From NCBI GenBank assembly GCA_029834535.1, contig JAQMWT010000200.1, forward strand, positions 1 to 64,000: a DNA stretch of 64,000 nucleotides, written 5' to 3'. The translations under genes and the position numbers were made by a program. The first letter of the stretch is position 1; each line of letters starts with the position of its first letter. Positions 43,519 to 53,312 of this stretch are shown here, piece after piece. The DNA comes from Chrysophaeum taylorii. Lineage: Eukaryota; Sar; Pelagophyceae; Pelagomonadales; Pelagomonadaceae. Under the pieces are notes generated by a model. It saw only the letters and a program-made list of their open reading frames with translations, was not told the origin of the DNA and ran no database searches.

Positions 43519-44105
43519 TCTCAACATCAGAAGGGACGCTAAACCGCCAGATGATGTTCCGAAAGGATGTCTCCTCGTAAATACCACCCAAGACTATGGT
43601 ATCATGGGCGGCACTGCACTGGATCTGCAGAGAGAAACCGACGAAGAACTCTTGTACGTAGACTTCCCAAGGAAGCCGTACCACTCATCTGTATTGGTCG
43701 ACCACCTGGACAACGACAATTCTGTTCTCGACAACTATGTATGCCATGACGAATTGTCACCGGCAGAGTACTATGCGCGTCCGTCAATGGAACCAAGAAT
43801 TCTGTTGTGTGAGTTCCTCTCTCTTATTGGACATCTCAGCGCGTCGGCACTACCACTTAGCTTCTCGTCACAGACACGCCTTCATGCACGATTCTGGCGA
43901 ACTCGGACACCTCTTTCTAAGTCAAAGTGATCCGAATCAAGACATTCTCCAAGAAGTCATGGACTATGACTTGCAGCACATCGACCATGTCGCGTTACAA
44001 CTCGTGACAGCTAAAGATATTGTCTATGAGCCTGAGAAGATTGTCGAACTCAAAGGACTCAGCGAAGAAGATAAGTTAAAGCATATTGCTTCGATTCGCA
44101 AATAG
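43519..44105 (+). pseudogene. Element D region before RT
   Basis: Broken coding sequence with IVYEPEKIVELKGLSEEDKLKHIASIRK just before RT, comparable to the IKIDEYELNCLKGLSDADRKAY stretch before RT in C, so it is the N-terminal edge of the RT domain. Confidence 0.5.
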
Positions 44106-44781
44106 ATTGAAGGACTGTGCTCCAACGGCGTCTTTAAGCTTGAACCTTTACCGCCAGACCGTTCGTCTATCTCGACAAAACTCGTGCTGAAGATCAAGTA
44201 TTTTGCTGACGGCACTCCAGACCGCTATAAAGCTCGTCTAGTTGCCCGAGGTTTCTTGGCACGTGTAGGCATTGACTTTTATGACACATCTTCACCAACC
44301 GCAATGCTCGCCACCAATCGGTTATTGCTCGCCGTCGCTGTGAAGCATAGGCTCCCGGTCGCGCACGCGGACATTCCCCAGGGATTCATCCAATCGGCAC
44401 TTGATCGCCCGGTATGGATCGACATACATCAGATCCTTCCTTGGTATCGATGTACACTACAATGTCTCCGCTGGTCACCTCACTATGAATGCAGCCGCGA
44501 AGATAAATAAGATGCTCGCCGAGCATATAATCAAGCTCCGTACTACTGATGTCCCCTACTCTGACATTCTCGTACAGAAGCCTCCTGCTAAGCTTCTCTC
44601 CGACTTGGCTCTCACTTTAGACATATTACGCAAGCATTCTCCTCACTACTGTGGCACTAGTAATCACTTGTCTGTCACATGTCGCCCGGATATCACCACT
44701 CTGCGCAACAAATGCTGCAAGGGTATGCACAATCCTGAGCAGACCCATCTTCTACATTTGTATGTTTACTTCGCTATTTGA
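44106..44781 (+). pseudogene. Element D reverse transcriptase
   Basis: Copia RT signatures: YKARLVARGFLARVGIDFYDT, LPVAHADIPQGFIQSALD, then VTCRPDITTLRNKCCKGMHNPEQTH from the later part. The central catalytic stretch is missing from the readable parts. Broken. Confidence 0.75.
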
Positions 44782-45021
44782 AGGGTACTCCGAATGATTC
44801 TCTAGATTATTTATCCCCTCTATTACGCCCATTATTCAGCATCTGATCGGCAACTACCCAGAATTGCATCACCTTCGTTCACCCTTTATTTGTTTTGCTG
44901 ATGCCAGTTTGCTGACCGTTCTGACCCTCGCTTAAGATCTCATTCTGGTGCATGTATTTTCGTATTTGGCAATCTCGTATTCTGGTCTAGCAAACGCCAA
45001 ACTCTTACTGTCAAAAGCACC

Positions 45022-45474
45022 ATGGAAGCTGAACTCATCGCCGCTAGCTCAGCCGCTGATGAAAGTCAATGGTTTCGCAAGATCTTCTCCTCTCACCCTT
45101 ATCTGTTTTCACGTGATCAAGCTCACGCTATCCCCCTACTTATTGACAACGCTAGCGCATTCCAGGTCGCTAATCACCCTAAAGTCAGTGCTCCCTCTCG
45201 TCATATCAATTTACGAGAATTTCGCATTCGTGACTACCAGGCCAATTCGGTCTTTCGTCCTCTCTGGAGTCGCACTCACTACCAGGTAGCCGATCACTTT
45301 CCCAAGCTTCTTCCCCGCAGTTTATTCCACAAGTTCAAGAACGCCTACGGCGTTCACTCTACATTGTCTTCACCACCATCTCATCAAGTTACTCTTTCTG
45401 CTACTCTTCCACCGTACGACACCGTCCAGGACACTATCGATGTTCTTGTCGATGGCAAGTCACCACCTGCTTAG
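45022..45474 (+). pseudogene. Element D RNase H
   Basis: MEAELIAASSAADESQWFRK (Glu motif of Copia RNase H), LLIDNASAFQVANHP (Asp), INLREFRIRDYQ and TRTHYQVADHFPKLL-like end, matching the NVADGFTKPL position of B and C. It ends 33 bp before the right LTR-like segment. Confidence 0.75.
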
Positions 45475-45506
45475 TTTGATCCAGATTTCGCTCACCAAGT
45501 TCAATC

Positions 45507-45712
45507 TGTGAGGGCGTAGAGATAGAAAATTTGAATTAGGACTAGTACCCCCCTATCCCAGGGTTAGCCCTCTTACTTTTAGCACCTTAATTCAGAAAAA
45601 CGCTGTGTTATTCACACCGGCTGTCCTCGTTATAGGAAACAGATACGAGGGCAGACTACCACTGCTCTCACTGTGCTGAAGGGCAACACAGTTGAAATTA
45701 CTGTTCTCTATC
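45507..45712 (+). repeat. Element D right LTR-like segment
   Basis: Begins TGTGAGGGCGTAGAG and runs through GTGTTATTCACACCGGCTGTCC to about CTCTATCA. It matches A's LTR well in reverse complement. Confidence 0.65.
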
Positions 45713-46008
45713 AACGATGACGAGGTATCGCGAGATACGCGGCGCATAATTCTCTGCATCCAGTACAATCGATGAGCGTGTTCAGCGTGTGTGCCCTGTA
45801 CATAACCATATTGTAATTCAGGGTGCGTTATCTCATTGAAGTCGCGATTGAGTTGGGAGGATTTCGCAGAATAGTGAGTTTCCGCAGGGCACGACCTCGC
45901 CAAGACCGCGCGCAGTGGCGGTCCACCACCAACAAGTCCGCCCTCGTCCCTCTGCCCCAACTGCGTGAGTTTTCTCTATGATTCCGCACCGGCTCCTGCC
46001 GGTCCGGC
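45713..46008. other. Gap between element D and the Harbinger-like element
   Basis: No gene seen. A GCACCGGCTCCTGCCGGTCC hairpin-like stretch lies at its right end. Confidence 0.4.
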
Positions 46009-46050
46009 CTGGCTCCCATGCTCAGGAGAGGTCTGAAATTAGTTTGTTAC
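46009..46050 (+). repeat. Left terminal inverted repeat
   Basis: CTGGCTCCCATGCTCAGGAG and the following AGGTCTGAAATTAGTTTGTTA are mirrored, with a few mismatches, at 51883-51927. Confidence 0.65.
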
Positions 46051-46285
46051 TTCCGCTGGGCTGAAACCCTGAAATAAAAAAGCGAACGGTCATTCAACGA
46101 CTCTAAAACGGCTACGTAATAACGGCTCTACAAATTTATCGAAAATGTCAGCACAGAAAAAAAATTGCTTTCAATGTCGACCCTTTCGATAACTTCTACA
46201 ACCAAATGCTTCAACAAAAGCAGCGGTTGGCTACGGCGGGCGTCGTGATACGGTTCGAGATGTTCTTCGCGTCTAAGTCGTCGTT

Positions 46286-47101
46286 CAGCAGCAGCACCTG
46301 GCGGACCCGAAGATCAAGGAGACCTTCGTCCGCAACTGGGTGGCCTTCGACCCGTTCAACGCGAGGAATGACAGGACGAAGATGTGAGGGGACTTGTGCG
46401 CTGAGTTCACCAAGGCCACCAACATTGGTGTTACAAAGCCGACGTACGAGAAAAAGATGAAGTGGTTGATCAAGGAGCGGATCAAGGCTGTCGCCGAGCA
46501 GGCGGAGGCGAAGGACACGGGCAACAATGACAAGGAGGACGTGAGTGAGTACGAGCGTGTGCTGGACGAGGCGGTCGAACAGCAACGGCAGGCTGAGGAG
46601 AATAAAGACGGCTCGGCCGCAGAGCGGAAAGAGAGGGCCGCAGAGCAGGAGAAGATCGAGTCTATCCGCAACGCTACGTTGAACACCGCCATGCAAAGAA
46701 TGGGCGCAAAGATGAAGGTTTGGGGCGTTGCTGGCGACGAGGAGGAGAACGACGACGACGACTACGAATTTGATCGGGATTGCGGGTCGGGTGGGCAGCC
46801 GAAGAAGAAGAGAGCGAAGGTTCCCCGGTCGCGTGCGGCTCCCATGGTCGACTTGACGAACCTGGGTGGGGACGATGACGGCGATTTCGACAAGGCTTTT
46901 GCCAAGTACCTGGAATAGAAGGCAGAGGCCGAAGAAAAAAAGTGGGAGATGGAGAAGGAGCGAATGGAAGTGGATAAGGCGCGGATCGAGAAAGATGCAG
47001 CGATCGAGAAAGATGCAGCGAACGAAGCGGCCAGAATCGCAGTGCAGGCAAAGCAGATGGAACTCATGATGGCAATGTTCAACCAGAAGACCCAGTCTTA
47101 G
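46286..47101 (+). pseudogene. Myb/SANT-like protein of the Harbinger-type transposon
   Basis: One frame gives LADPKIKETFVRNWVAFDPFNARN, GDLCAEFTKATNIGVTKPTYEKKMKW and KERIKAVAEQAEAK, in the style of Myb/SANT-like DNA-binding domains of transposon-derived proteins (hydrophobic helix, DPF/NPF turn, GVTxxxxxxK helix). A long charged coiled coil follows, with KKKRAK as a possible nuclear signal. Two in-frame stops occur: TGA at 46385-46387 and TAG at 46916-46918, after which coiled coil continues to 47099-47101. In Harbinger elements the Myb-like partner brings the transposase to the nucleus and the DNA ends. No start codon could be fixed. Confidence 0.6.
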
Positions 47102-47215
47102 TCCCCCCCCCCCCTCTCCACTAAGACCGCAAACAAGACCTCCCTTCACCTCCCTTCTCATCACCTCGGAGCTTTCTCTCCAACCCTTTTCCATAAAAAA
47201 CACTGCCGACGATAC

Positions 47216-47473
47216 TTAGATGGCGCTAAGAGATACGAGGTAATCCGAGAGATCTGGGGCGGGGCAGCCGAAGTAGCTGGCAGTTTCATGGCCGTAGAAG
47301 CAGACATGGCAGTTTCGGAGGAAGGTGGCGACGTGGAAGAACCTGCCGCAGGGCTGAAGGCCCATCTTGATGTTCTTCTTGAAGTCGACAAAGGCGAAGT
47401 AGCGGAGCACATCACCGAAAGCCCATTCCAGGCGCGTCGCCCTGTGAAGGTTGCGGCGGATTGTCCGTGCCAT
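47216..47473 (-). pseudogene. Harbinger-type DDE transposase, C-terminal end
   Basis: An 85-residue reading: RATRLEWAFGDVLRYFAFVD, FKKNIKMGLQPCGRFFHVAT, NCHVCFYGHETASYFGC and APDLSDYL. This matches my memory of the C-terminal part of fungal and oomycete Harbinger-like DDE proteins (SVEWxFGxIxxxFAFLDFKKNxKxxLxPVGxxYxVxxLLxNxxxCxYGxxTxxYFxxxPPxLEEYL), where the VEWxFG Glu is the last catalytic residue. The catalytic Asp residues are missing upstream because the frame is cut and a Gypsy fragment starts soon after. It converges on the Myb-like gene. Confidence 0.65.
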
Positions 47474-47832
47474 ATTTGTTGAAGTACTTGCTGCGGCAGG
47501 AAAAGGTTATGCGCGCTGACTTCTTACCCTGCTTCGACTGTGCCCTCGACGCCTCGAGGGTGCCGAGCGGGCTGAGGAGCGCTTCCTTCCTGTCGATCAA
47601 CCTTCGAACTGCCCACGAGCTTCAATCCGAAGACTCGTGAAATGATTTATGGTTGAGATTAGTCGATTTGAAAAAGGGAAACGCCTGGTGGCGTTGTAAT
47701 ACGTGCGTCAGGGGTTGAAGTAGAGTCCAGTAAACAGGAAGTGGGGTAGAGAACTCCATAGAACTAAGGGGGAAGGGTGGCGGCGGTAAGGGTTACCGCC
47801 ACAGGACTCCCCTGCTTTGATAGGAGCTGTCC

Positions 47833-50337
47833 TCAGCGATGGCGATGATGCGACTGAAGAGAGGTTCGGCGCGGACCGTCGGTGGACGGGACTTGATTGC
47901 GCGTCTGATGAGCGCGTCGTTGAGCTTGGAGTTGTTCTTGTTCTTGACGAGCGCGATGCGCGAGAATATCTTTGACTCGCTGGACGATCGGAGGAGGAAC
48001 TGATTTGCCCTGGAGCTTGAACCGGGGAACTAGGTCGTCGATCTCGTCTGGGGCGAAGTCGGTTACGCAAGGGGTGCACTGAGGTGTCAGTTTCTCGGTG
48101 CGAGTGAAGCTGCGACCGAGTGCCGTCTTGAATTCCGGGCTCAGCGTGCGACCTTCAAGCGGTGAAGTTGGGTCGAAATACGATGGGTCGTCGCGCGGGC
48201 CCAAGTCGGAGTAAAAGTGGAGGGCGACTCGGTCTTGAAGATGATCATAATCCTCGAAAACCTCGGCGACGTAATTCTTCTTGCGCCAATCGGGGTCTCG
48301 GGCCGACGGGATGCGGGAAATGACGAGCTTGCCGCGCTCGTACTCGTCGCGGAATCCGGGGCTCGGACGACGGATCGTGGCGTCGAGTGCGGGAGGCATC
48401 GATACCGGGGTGATCTGCTGGACCGATACGATTCGCTCTTCGGCGGCTCCGTAAACCGACCGGATCTTGTACGAGACGGGTGAGAGGCGCTCGGTGATGA
48501 GAAAGGGGCCGCGCCACTCCGGTCGCAACTTGTTTTGGGACTGCGGAATGTACAGCAGCACGTGCGAGTTGACGTTGTATTCGACGTCGATGTGCTCGGC
48601 GTCGTACGCGAGCTTCTGCGTCTTCTTGGCCTGCTCGTGTGCTTCCGCGACGACTTTCGAGTAGTATTGGAAGTTTTGCTTGATCTCCAGGAGCGCGTCT
48701 GATCGGGGTCGCGGCAGAACAGGATCAGGCTGAACCAACAATGTGTAGTCCATGGGCAACATCGGCTGCTGGTTCAGGCGCAACATGAATGGGGAGATTT
48801 GCGAGCCGGGGATGAACTTTCGGTTGTAGCAGAACGACACGTACCGGACGAAGGCCGGCCAGTCGGTGATGCTGCGACCCTCGAGGCAGGCTCGGAGGAA
48901 CGCCTTGAGGAGCCGATTGACTCGCTCCGCGGGGTTCGCTTGGGCGTGGTACGGAATCGTTGTTCTGTACCGGACGTCGAATTCCTCGAGGAAGGCCCGT
49001 AGCAGCCGGTTGACGAACTCGCGACCATTGTCGGTGAGGATCATACGCGGGAGAAATCCCTGAAGGAGGATGTTTCGCACGAAGGATTCTAAGATGGCGT
49101 CGGCGTGCTTGGTGTTTATGACGTCCAAGACCAGATAGTGCGAAAACGGGTCGAACATTACGAGGATGTAGGTGGACTTGCCAGCGCTCGGCAGGGGTCC
49201 GAAAAGGTCCATGCATAGAACGGCGCCATCTCCGTCGTATATCGGCTGCTGGAGCATCCCTTTTCGCTTCGGCTCCGGGGTTCGCGATTTCCGGCAGACT
49301 AGGCATCCGTTGACGAAGACTCCAACCTGGTGGGACATGCGCGGCCACCAGAGCCGTTCGGCGATCGCGTTGACGGTGCTATCGCGTCCGAGATGTCCTC
49401 CCAGGGGCGAACTGTGGTGGATGCGCATGATCCTCTCTCGCAAGGTTGCGGGTGCTACGATCACCGGTCGGAGGTCGATGTCATACCGGTACAAAACTCC
49501 CTTCCATACATCATAGCGGACGTTGCCTCCGAATCGGCGGCGAGAATCGCTTTGGTTCATCCCGGCGCGGATACTATCGCATAGAGGGTCGTTCTTCTGG
49601 GCTTCAGCAATCTCTTCCAGCGAGATGTTGTCAGGGATTTTGTCGATGAATTCCTTGTGTAGCCCGACGTCGGTTTGAAACGGTGGCTTGCGCGACCGCA
49701 GGGCCACTTTCTTGCGATGTTGCGCGGCGTGCGAGGCGGCGTAACCCATCGGATCGTCCGGAGGGTCCTCGAGGTCCTCGGGTATCTCGGTCTGCATCAA
49801 GTTGAGGATGACGTGACACCCGGCTTCGCCGTCGGGGAGAGGCAGCTCTTGCACGACCAAGTACGCGTGATTGAGCGGCTCTCCGAATTCGTCGGTCTCG
49901 ATGACATGGTCGATCGGATTCCTCCAGAGGCAGTCGGGGATGCTCATTCCCGGGGACTTGCCGGGCTTATAGCCGAGTTCGGGGTCGAAATTGGCCAGCC
50001 GCATTGCCCATCGGGCGAGCTGCCCGGTGGAGTGGGTTGTGTTCCGGAGGAAGGTCAGATTCCGGTGGTCGGTTTCGAGGACGGTTCGGTGGCCTTCGAT
50101 GAACGGACAGAAGTGTTCGAGGGACAGGATCACTCCCAGGAGCTCCAGGCGGCGCGGCTCGTACTTACGCATCTCTTTGGGCACCGCTCGCCTCCAGTAC
50201 TCGATAACTCGTTCTTCACGACCGGTGTGTCCCTTGTCGTCCTGGACTTCGGCGATTTGGAAGAGACAAGTTCCGAGACCGTCTTTGGAGGCATCGGTCC
50301 TGATGTGGAAGGGGAGGTCGTAATCCGGATGGTACAT
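47833..50337 (-). CDS. Gypsy RNase H-integrase polyprotein part
   Basis: An 834-residue open frame. RNase H: FHIRTDASKDGLGTCLFQ, ELLGVILSLEHFCPFI, VLETDHRNLTFL and LADFDPELGYKPGKS-like ANFDPELGYKPG. Integrase zinc site: RIMRIHHSSPLGGHLGRD with His residues and NGCLVCRKSR (HHCC). Core: MDLFGPLPSAGKSTYILVMFD (Asp), LTDNGREFVNRLLRA (Asp) and PYHAQANPAERVNRLLKAFL (Glu). C-terminal module: HVLLYIPQSQNKLRPEWRGPF, the GPY/F-type domain of Gypsy integrases. This part looks whole although the element is not. Confidence 0.93.
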   Translation of the reverse strand: MYHPDYDLPFHIRTDASKDGLGTCLFQIAEVQDDKGHTGREERVIEYWRRAVPKEMRKYEPRRLELLGVILSLEHFCPFIEGHRTVLETDHRNLTFLRNTTHSTGQLARWAMRLANFDPELGYKPGKSPGMSIPDCLWRNPIDHVIETDEFGEPLNHAYLVVQELPLPDGEAGCHVILNLMQTEIPEDLEDPPDDPMGYAASHAAQHRKKVALRSRKPPFQTDVGLHKEFIDKIPDNISLEEIAEAQKNDPLCDSIRAGMNQSDSRRRFGGNVRYDVWKGVLYRYDIDLRPVIVAPATLRERIMRIHHSSPLGGHLGRDSTVNAIAERLWWPRMSHQVGVFVNGCLVCRKSRTPEPKRKGMLQQPIYDGDGAVLCMDLFGPLPSAGKSTYILVMFDPFSHYLVLDVINTKHADAILESFVRNILLQGFLPRMILTDNGREFVNRLLRAFLEEFDVRYRTTIPYHAQANPAERVNRLLKAFLRACLEGRSITDWPAFVRYVSFCYNRKFIPGSQISPFMLRLNQQPMLPMDYTLLVQPDPVLPRPRSDALLEIKQNFQYYSKVVAEAHEQAKKTQKLAYDAEHIDVEYNVNSHVLLYIPQSQNKLRPEWRGPFLITERLSPVSYKIRSVYGAAEERIVSVQQITPVSMPPALDATIRRPSPGFRDEYERGKLVISRIPSARDPDWRKKNYVAEVFEDYDHLQDRVALHFYSDLGPRDDPSYFDPTSPLEGRTLSPEFKTALGRSFTRTEKLTPQCTPCVTDFAPDEIDDLVPRFKLQGKSVPPPIVQRVKDILAHRARQEQEQLQAQRRAHQTRNQVPSTDGPRRTSLQSHHRHR

Positions 50338-50351
50338 TCCGCGGGAGTCCG

Positions 50352-50645
50352 CTAGTGCGTCGATGATGGTGTCCCAAGCCTATTGGCACACTCTGGCGTC
50401 CATTTGAACGGCACTTCCTCCAACGTCAGGCGTCGCAAGGGGTCCGCGATCTTTGAATAGTCCTTGATGTATCTCCGGCCGTAGTTGCTCATCCCGATGA
50501 ACGAACGGATTTGCGTCTTCGGGGAGGTTTTCTTCAGCGTCCCAGGAATCGGCATCTTTCGTAGTGCTTCCGACATTTTGGGGTTAGGCTTCAATCCGTC
50601 GGGGGTTGAGATATGACCAAGGAACTCGATTTCGTCTTGGAGCAA
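50352..50645 (-). pseudogene. Gypsy RT, C-terminal part
   Basis: QDEIEFLGHISTPDGLKPNP followed by RSFIGMSNYGRRYIKDYSKI and ADPLRRLTLEEVPFKW are the standard Gypsy RT thumb/connection signatures (FLGHxVSxxGIxxDPxK; FLGLxNYYRRFI; PLxxLLKK). The palm with YxDD is absent. Confidence 0.85.
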
Positions 50646-50650
50646 GTGGA

Positions 50651-51882
50651 ATTTGGCTGTCCGGCCACTGTATCCTTGCGGAATCCGCGGAATGCCTTGT
50701 TGAGACCCGGCACGTGAACTGTGGGGACTCGCGCGGATGTTTCGAGGCGCACCTTCATCGACTAGAAATCATCGTGGTGTTTCGGGTCGTGGCAGGCCTT
50801 GACGGTAGCCTCGGGATCTAACGAGATGAGGTAGGTGAACCAATAGATGGGCCTGCTGTTGTCGTCTGTGCCGAAGGGCTGGCGGCCAGGATGCGTCCCG
50901 AGCCCTTGACGTAGTAGATGCTGTGCAGCACCGGCTGCTTCTTCCCATTGCCGAGTCTCTCCAAGGCCTCGTCGAAGTCCTCGGGGTCGAGCTGGAGGAC
51001 CTCGTACCAGGTGCACTTAGGGTGGCCAGCCCAAAAAAGGTGGGACCGGGCTTCACGCAGAAGGGGATGCCTTGGAGTGCGCCATTCAACTTGACGTTGA
51101 GGCCTTCGAACGCATCCAGCAGCACCTTTGATAGGAGGACCTGCGTCGAGGCGCAGTCACGGTACGCTCATGCGAATAAGCGGCCGGCACCGGCCGGCGT
51201 GCTCACGCCCCAGGCGAGAAAAACCCGGTCCGTGCCGCCGCCCACGCGACACACACAAATTCGCGCGCCGCGGCGCCGCTTACCATGACAAGGATTTGTG
51301 TCAAGGAGGTCCCCCAGCGAGTTCGGTCACTCCTCCTCCACAAGCATCGACGGCCGGCGCCACGGCGTTCGGCCTCCGGATCTACTTCCTTTGTGTTGTG
51401 GCTAGCACCACTCAGACATATAGGCCAGCGCGGCGTGCCGCGCTCTCGCCCAAACATGCGCAGAGCGCATCGCTGCGCGAACCTGGGTGGCAAGCGGCTG
51501 CGCCAACTTCACAGAGGCAAAGGCGGCCCAAAAAAAACTCGCCGCATCTACCATGAGTGGGGGATCGCCAACGCATTAGGCCGGGCTCGCTGTGCCCTCA
51601 CCGCCCTCACCCATGTCGCCGCCTCGGGGAGCCCCACCCAGGCCGCCCGCTCCCAGCAGGACGTCACCCTTCGTCGCACATACGTCCGGCGGCAGCATGC
51701 GTAAGACCTCCGGGCGGGGCCCGTCCTCTCTTCGCCTGCCCCACGACTCGGCGATGACCCCGACTAGGTCCCGCATACTTATCTCCGCCCGTCAGGCACA
51801 TCCTTCCTGCCCGACAAAACCACTCACATCCTTCATGCCTCACACACACACACACCCCTTTTAGCAGTCGACCTTTAATAAC
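50651..51882. other. Right interior of the Harbinger-type element, no gene recognised
   Basis: A minus-strand frame near 50.9-51.0 kb reads HPKCTWYEVLQLDPEDFDEALERLG and another KVLLDAFEGLNVKLNGALQG, host-like in codon use and possibly a captured gene fragment, but I do not recognise a family. The rest is GC-rich, with a GGCCGGCACCGGCCGG palindrome near 51.19 kb and (CA)n near 51.85 kb. Confidence 0.4.
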
Positions 51883-51927
51883 TAACTAACTAACTAACTT
51901 CAGACCTCTCCCAAGCATGGGAGCCAG
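51883..51927 (-). repeat. Right terminal inverted repeat
   Basis: Inverted counterpart of 46009-46050. A TAAC tandem repeat forms its inner end and CTCCCATGCTTGGGAG inside it is itself nearly palindromic. Confidence 0.65.
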
Positions 51928-51954
51928 CTCGACCTTTAAAGACAGACAAGTGCA

Positions 51955-52280
51955 GGCCAGTAAGTTCACCTACTCCCAATCTCTAACCCCAGCATTATCA
52001 CCCCGTTAAGTTCACCTAGTCCCAATCTCTATCCCCAGTAAATTCGGCGTAAGCACACTTGTGCTCACGCCCACTCACCACACTCTCCTTCGAGCTCGTC
52101 GCTCTCACCTCCGCCAATCTAAGCTGCTTTGATCCGTACACGCCGCTAGCCTTTGCGTTCACTCTAAAACCTCAGTAAGTTCACTTGGTCCCAGTAAGTT
52201 CACCTGGTCACTAAGATCACCTAGTCCCAATCTCAAACCCCAGTAAGTTCACCTGGTCCCAGTAAGTTCACCTACAGTGC
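51955..52280 (-). repeat. Helitron subterminal motif array, copy 2
   Basis: Plus-strand CAGTAAGTTCACCTGGTCCC-like units, eight or more with irregular spacing, inverted relative to copy 1. Confidence 0.75.
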
Positions 52281-52303
52281 GCGTGTAGACGCCGGGAGGG
52301 GGC

Positions 52304-52863
52304 TTATCGGTATTGCGCAGCACGTGTGGGGTAGGGTGGAGTCGTCGACTCAGAAGAGGATATCCTCGGGGTTGCCGATCGACAGAGAGCCACGTAGAGC
52401 TGGACGTGGCAGAAGACGGGCTTCGCCAAGAGGACGCCGACATCGCGGGGCGTCTGGCCCTGGCTCTTAGTGATCGTTTGGCGTCGGCGGGCCTTACGGG
52501 ATACAGGTTGGAGGAGCCTCGGTGACAACGACACGATCGATCATGTATCTGGTACCGTTGCAGTGGCCGTGCGACGGGTCGAGGTTGCGAAGACTTTAAG
52601 CTCGCGATCAAAGTCAGCATGCCGTTGGTTGTCAGGGAGTTCAAAACTCGACTCTTGAGAGCGAGGCGTCGTCTTCCGACCCAACCTAGTCGGCCGAAAA
52701 GAACTCCGACGCCTCGTCTCCGGGAAAAAAAGGCCGCGGTCATGCGCGCGTTGTCAGCATCGACAACATCGTTTCGACGGGGCGTGAGAATGGCGCGCTG
52801 AAAGAGCCGCCGCGGCTCGTGGAAATAGTCTCCGAGGTCGCCGTAGACGGCTTGGAGGATCAA
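52304..52863 (-). pseudogene. Helitron helicase C-terminal remnant, copy 2
   Basis: The first frame gives EPRRLFQRAILTPRRNDVVD and ADNARMTAAFF; the second gives ITKSQGQTPRDVGVLLAKPV and HVQLYVALCR. Both copies need a frame change between these parts, so their common ancestor was already damaged or the joint is a spliced site. The Walker motifs are missing. Confidence 0.75.
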
Positions 52864-52941
52864 TGTGTGGCTCGCGGGCCCACATGATCCTTACCCTAAA
52901 TAGAGGGACAAACAGACAAACATCTGTCGATTAGTAGTTAG

Positions 52942-53007
52942 CAAAAGGAAGGGTAGGAATGCCGGTCCTGGTGTGTGCGAGTGCCCGGGGCTATATATAC
53001 CCCTGTG
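52942..53007 (-). repeat. TRIM LTR (3')
   Basis: Contains GGGGTATATATAGCCCC, a palindromic TATA-box-like core. Ends are CA...TG, not the usual TG...CA. Confidence 0.8.
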
Positions 53008-53076
53008 CTTCCCCATCATAGTGAAACGTGAACATCTGGGGCGAGTCAAGCATGTATGTGTATGCGAGACGATGGG

Positions 53077-53225
53077 GACCCAGCAGACGACGATGCCATC
53101 TGCTTAAGATGAACATCTGCGTCGGAGATGAACACCCGGTCCTGGTAAGTGAAAGCGCCCAGATGAGGGGGGTCTAGTGTTTGTGCTAGACGACGGGGCT
53201 CCAGCAGTTGGCGATGGCAACTGCT
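53077..53225. repeat. Hairpin pair inside the TRIM
   Basis: Two related units end in stem-loops: AGCAGTTGGCGATGGCAACTGCT (near 53.2 kb; 8-bp perfect stem) and a weaker AGCAGACGACGATGCCATCTGCT (near 53.08 kb). They may be an RNA packaging or dimer structure (inference). Confidence 0.6.
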
Positions 53226-53301
53226 TCGCAGGCACTCACACACTCCTTGCGGCGCAGCGGTGGGGCGGATTCGAACGCGCGATCCACCTCGAGCGCTTTA
53301 A

Positions 53302-53312
53302 GGGCCCATAAC
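53302..53312 (-). promoter_or_regulatory. TRIM primer-binding site, half-tRNA type
   Basis: Minus strand GGTTATGGGCC(C), complementary to the initiator tRNA-Met anticodon arm, directly behind the 5' LTR. Confidence 0.7.

Larger units (their letters stand above)
40292..45712 (+). mobile_element. Element D: Copia LTR retrotransposon related to A
   Basis: Plus-strand fossil with LTR-like segments at both ends (40292- and 45507-), integrase, a linker, RT and RNase H. Compared with element A it has no gag or protease region: the left LTR-like segment passes almost directly into sequence that lies between protease and integrase in A. The two end segments are clearly different from each other, so the element is either old or composite. 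Many breaks. Confidence 0.8.
47640..50650 (-). mobile_element. Ty3/Gypsy LTR retrotransposon remnant
   Basis: Minus-strand pol of a Ty3/Gypsy element: the end of RT (50.35-50.65 kb), then RNase H and integrase in one long frame. The order RT-RNase H-integrase is the Gypsy order, unlike the Copia elements elsewhere in the window. The gag, protease and catalytic part of RT are absent. LTRs were not identified. It lies within the Harbinger-type element. Confidence 0.85.
46009..51927. mobile_element. Probable PIF/Harbinger DNA transposon with nested Gypsy element
   Basis: An inverted pair of ~40-bp ends (46009-46050 and 51883-51927; CTGGCTCCCATGCT..GGAGAGGTCTGAA) encloses a Myb/SANT-like gene (plus) and, convergent to it, the C-terminus of a Harbinger-type DDE transposase (minus). 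Two genes, one Myb-like and one DDE, are the known Harbinger make-up. A Ty3/Gypsy fragment lies directly behind the transposase tail and probably replaced most of it. The right third (50.7-51.9 kb) has no recognised gene. The target duplication is unresolved. Confidence 0.6.
51948..52941 (-). mobile_element. Helitron remnant, copy 2
   Basis: Inverted relative of 17141-18153 over its full length, from CTAACTACTAATCGACAG at the right to GGCCTGCACT at the left. It holds the same helicase fragment and the same subterminal motif array. A TRIM element has inserted at its right edge. Confidence 0.7.

Noticed and set aside
49675-50355. Open frame of 226 residues on the plus strand
   Set aside because: It is the antisense of the Gypsy RNase H-integrase frame and has no known motif.
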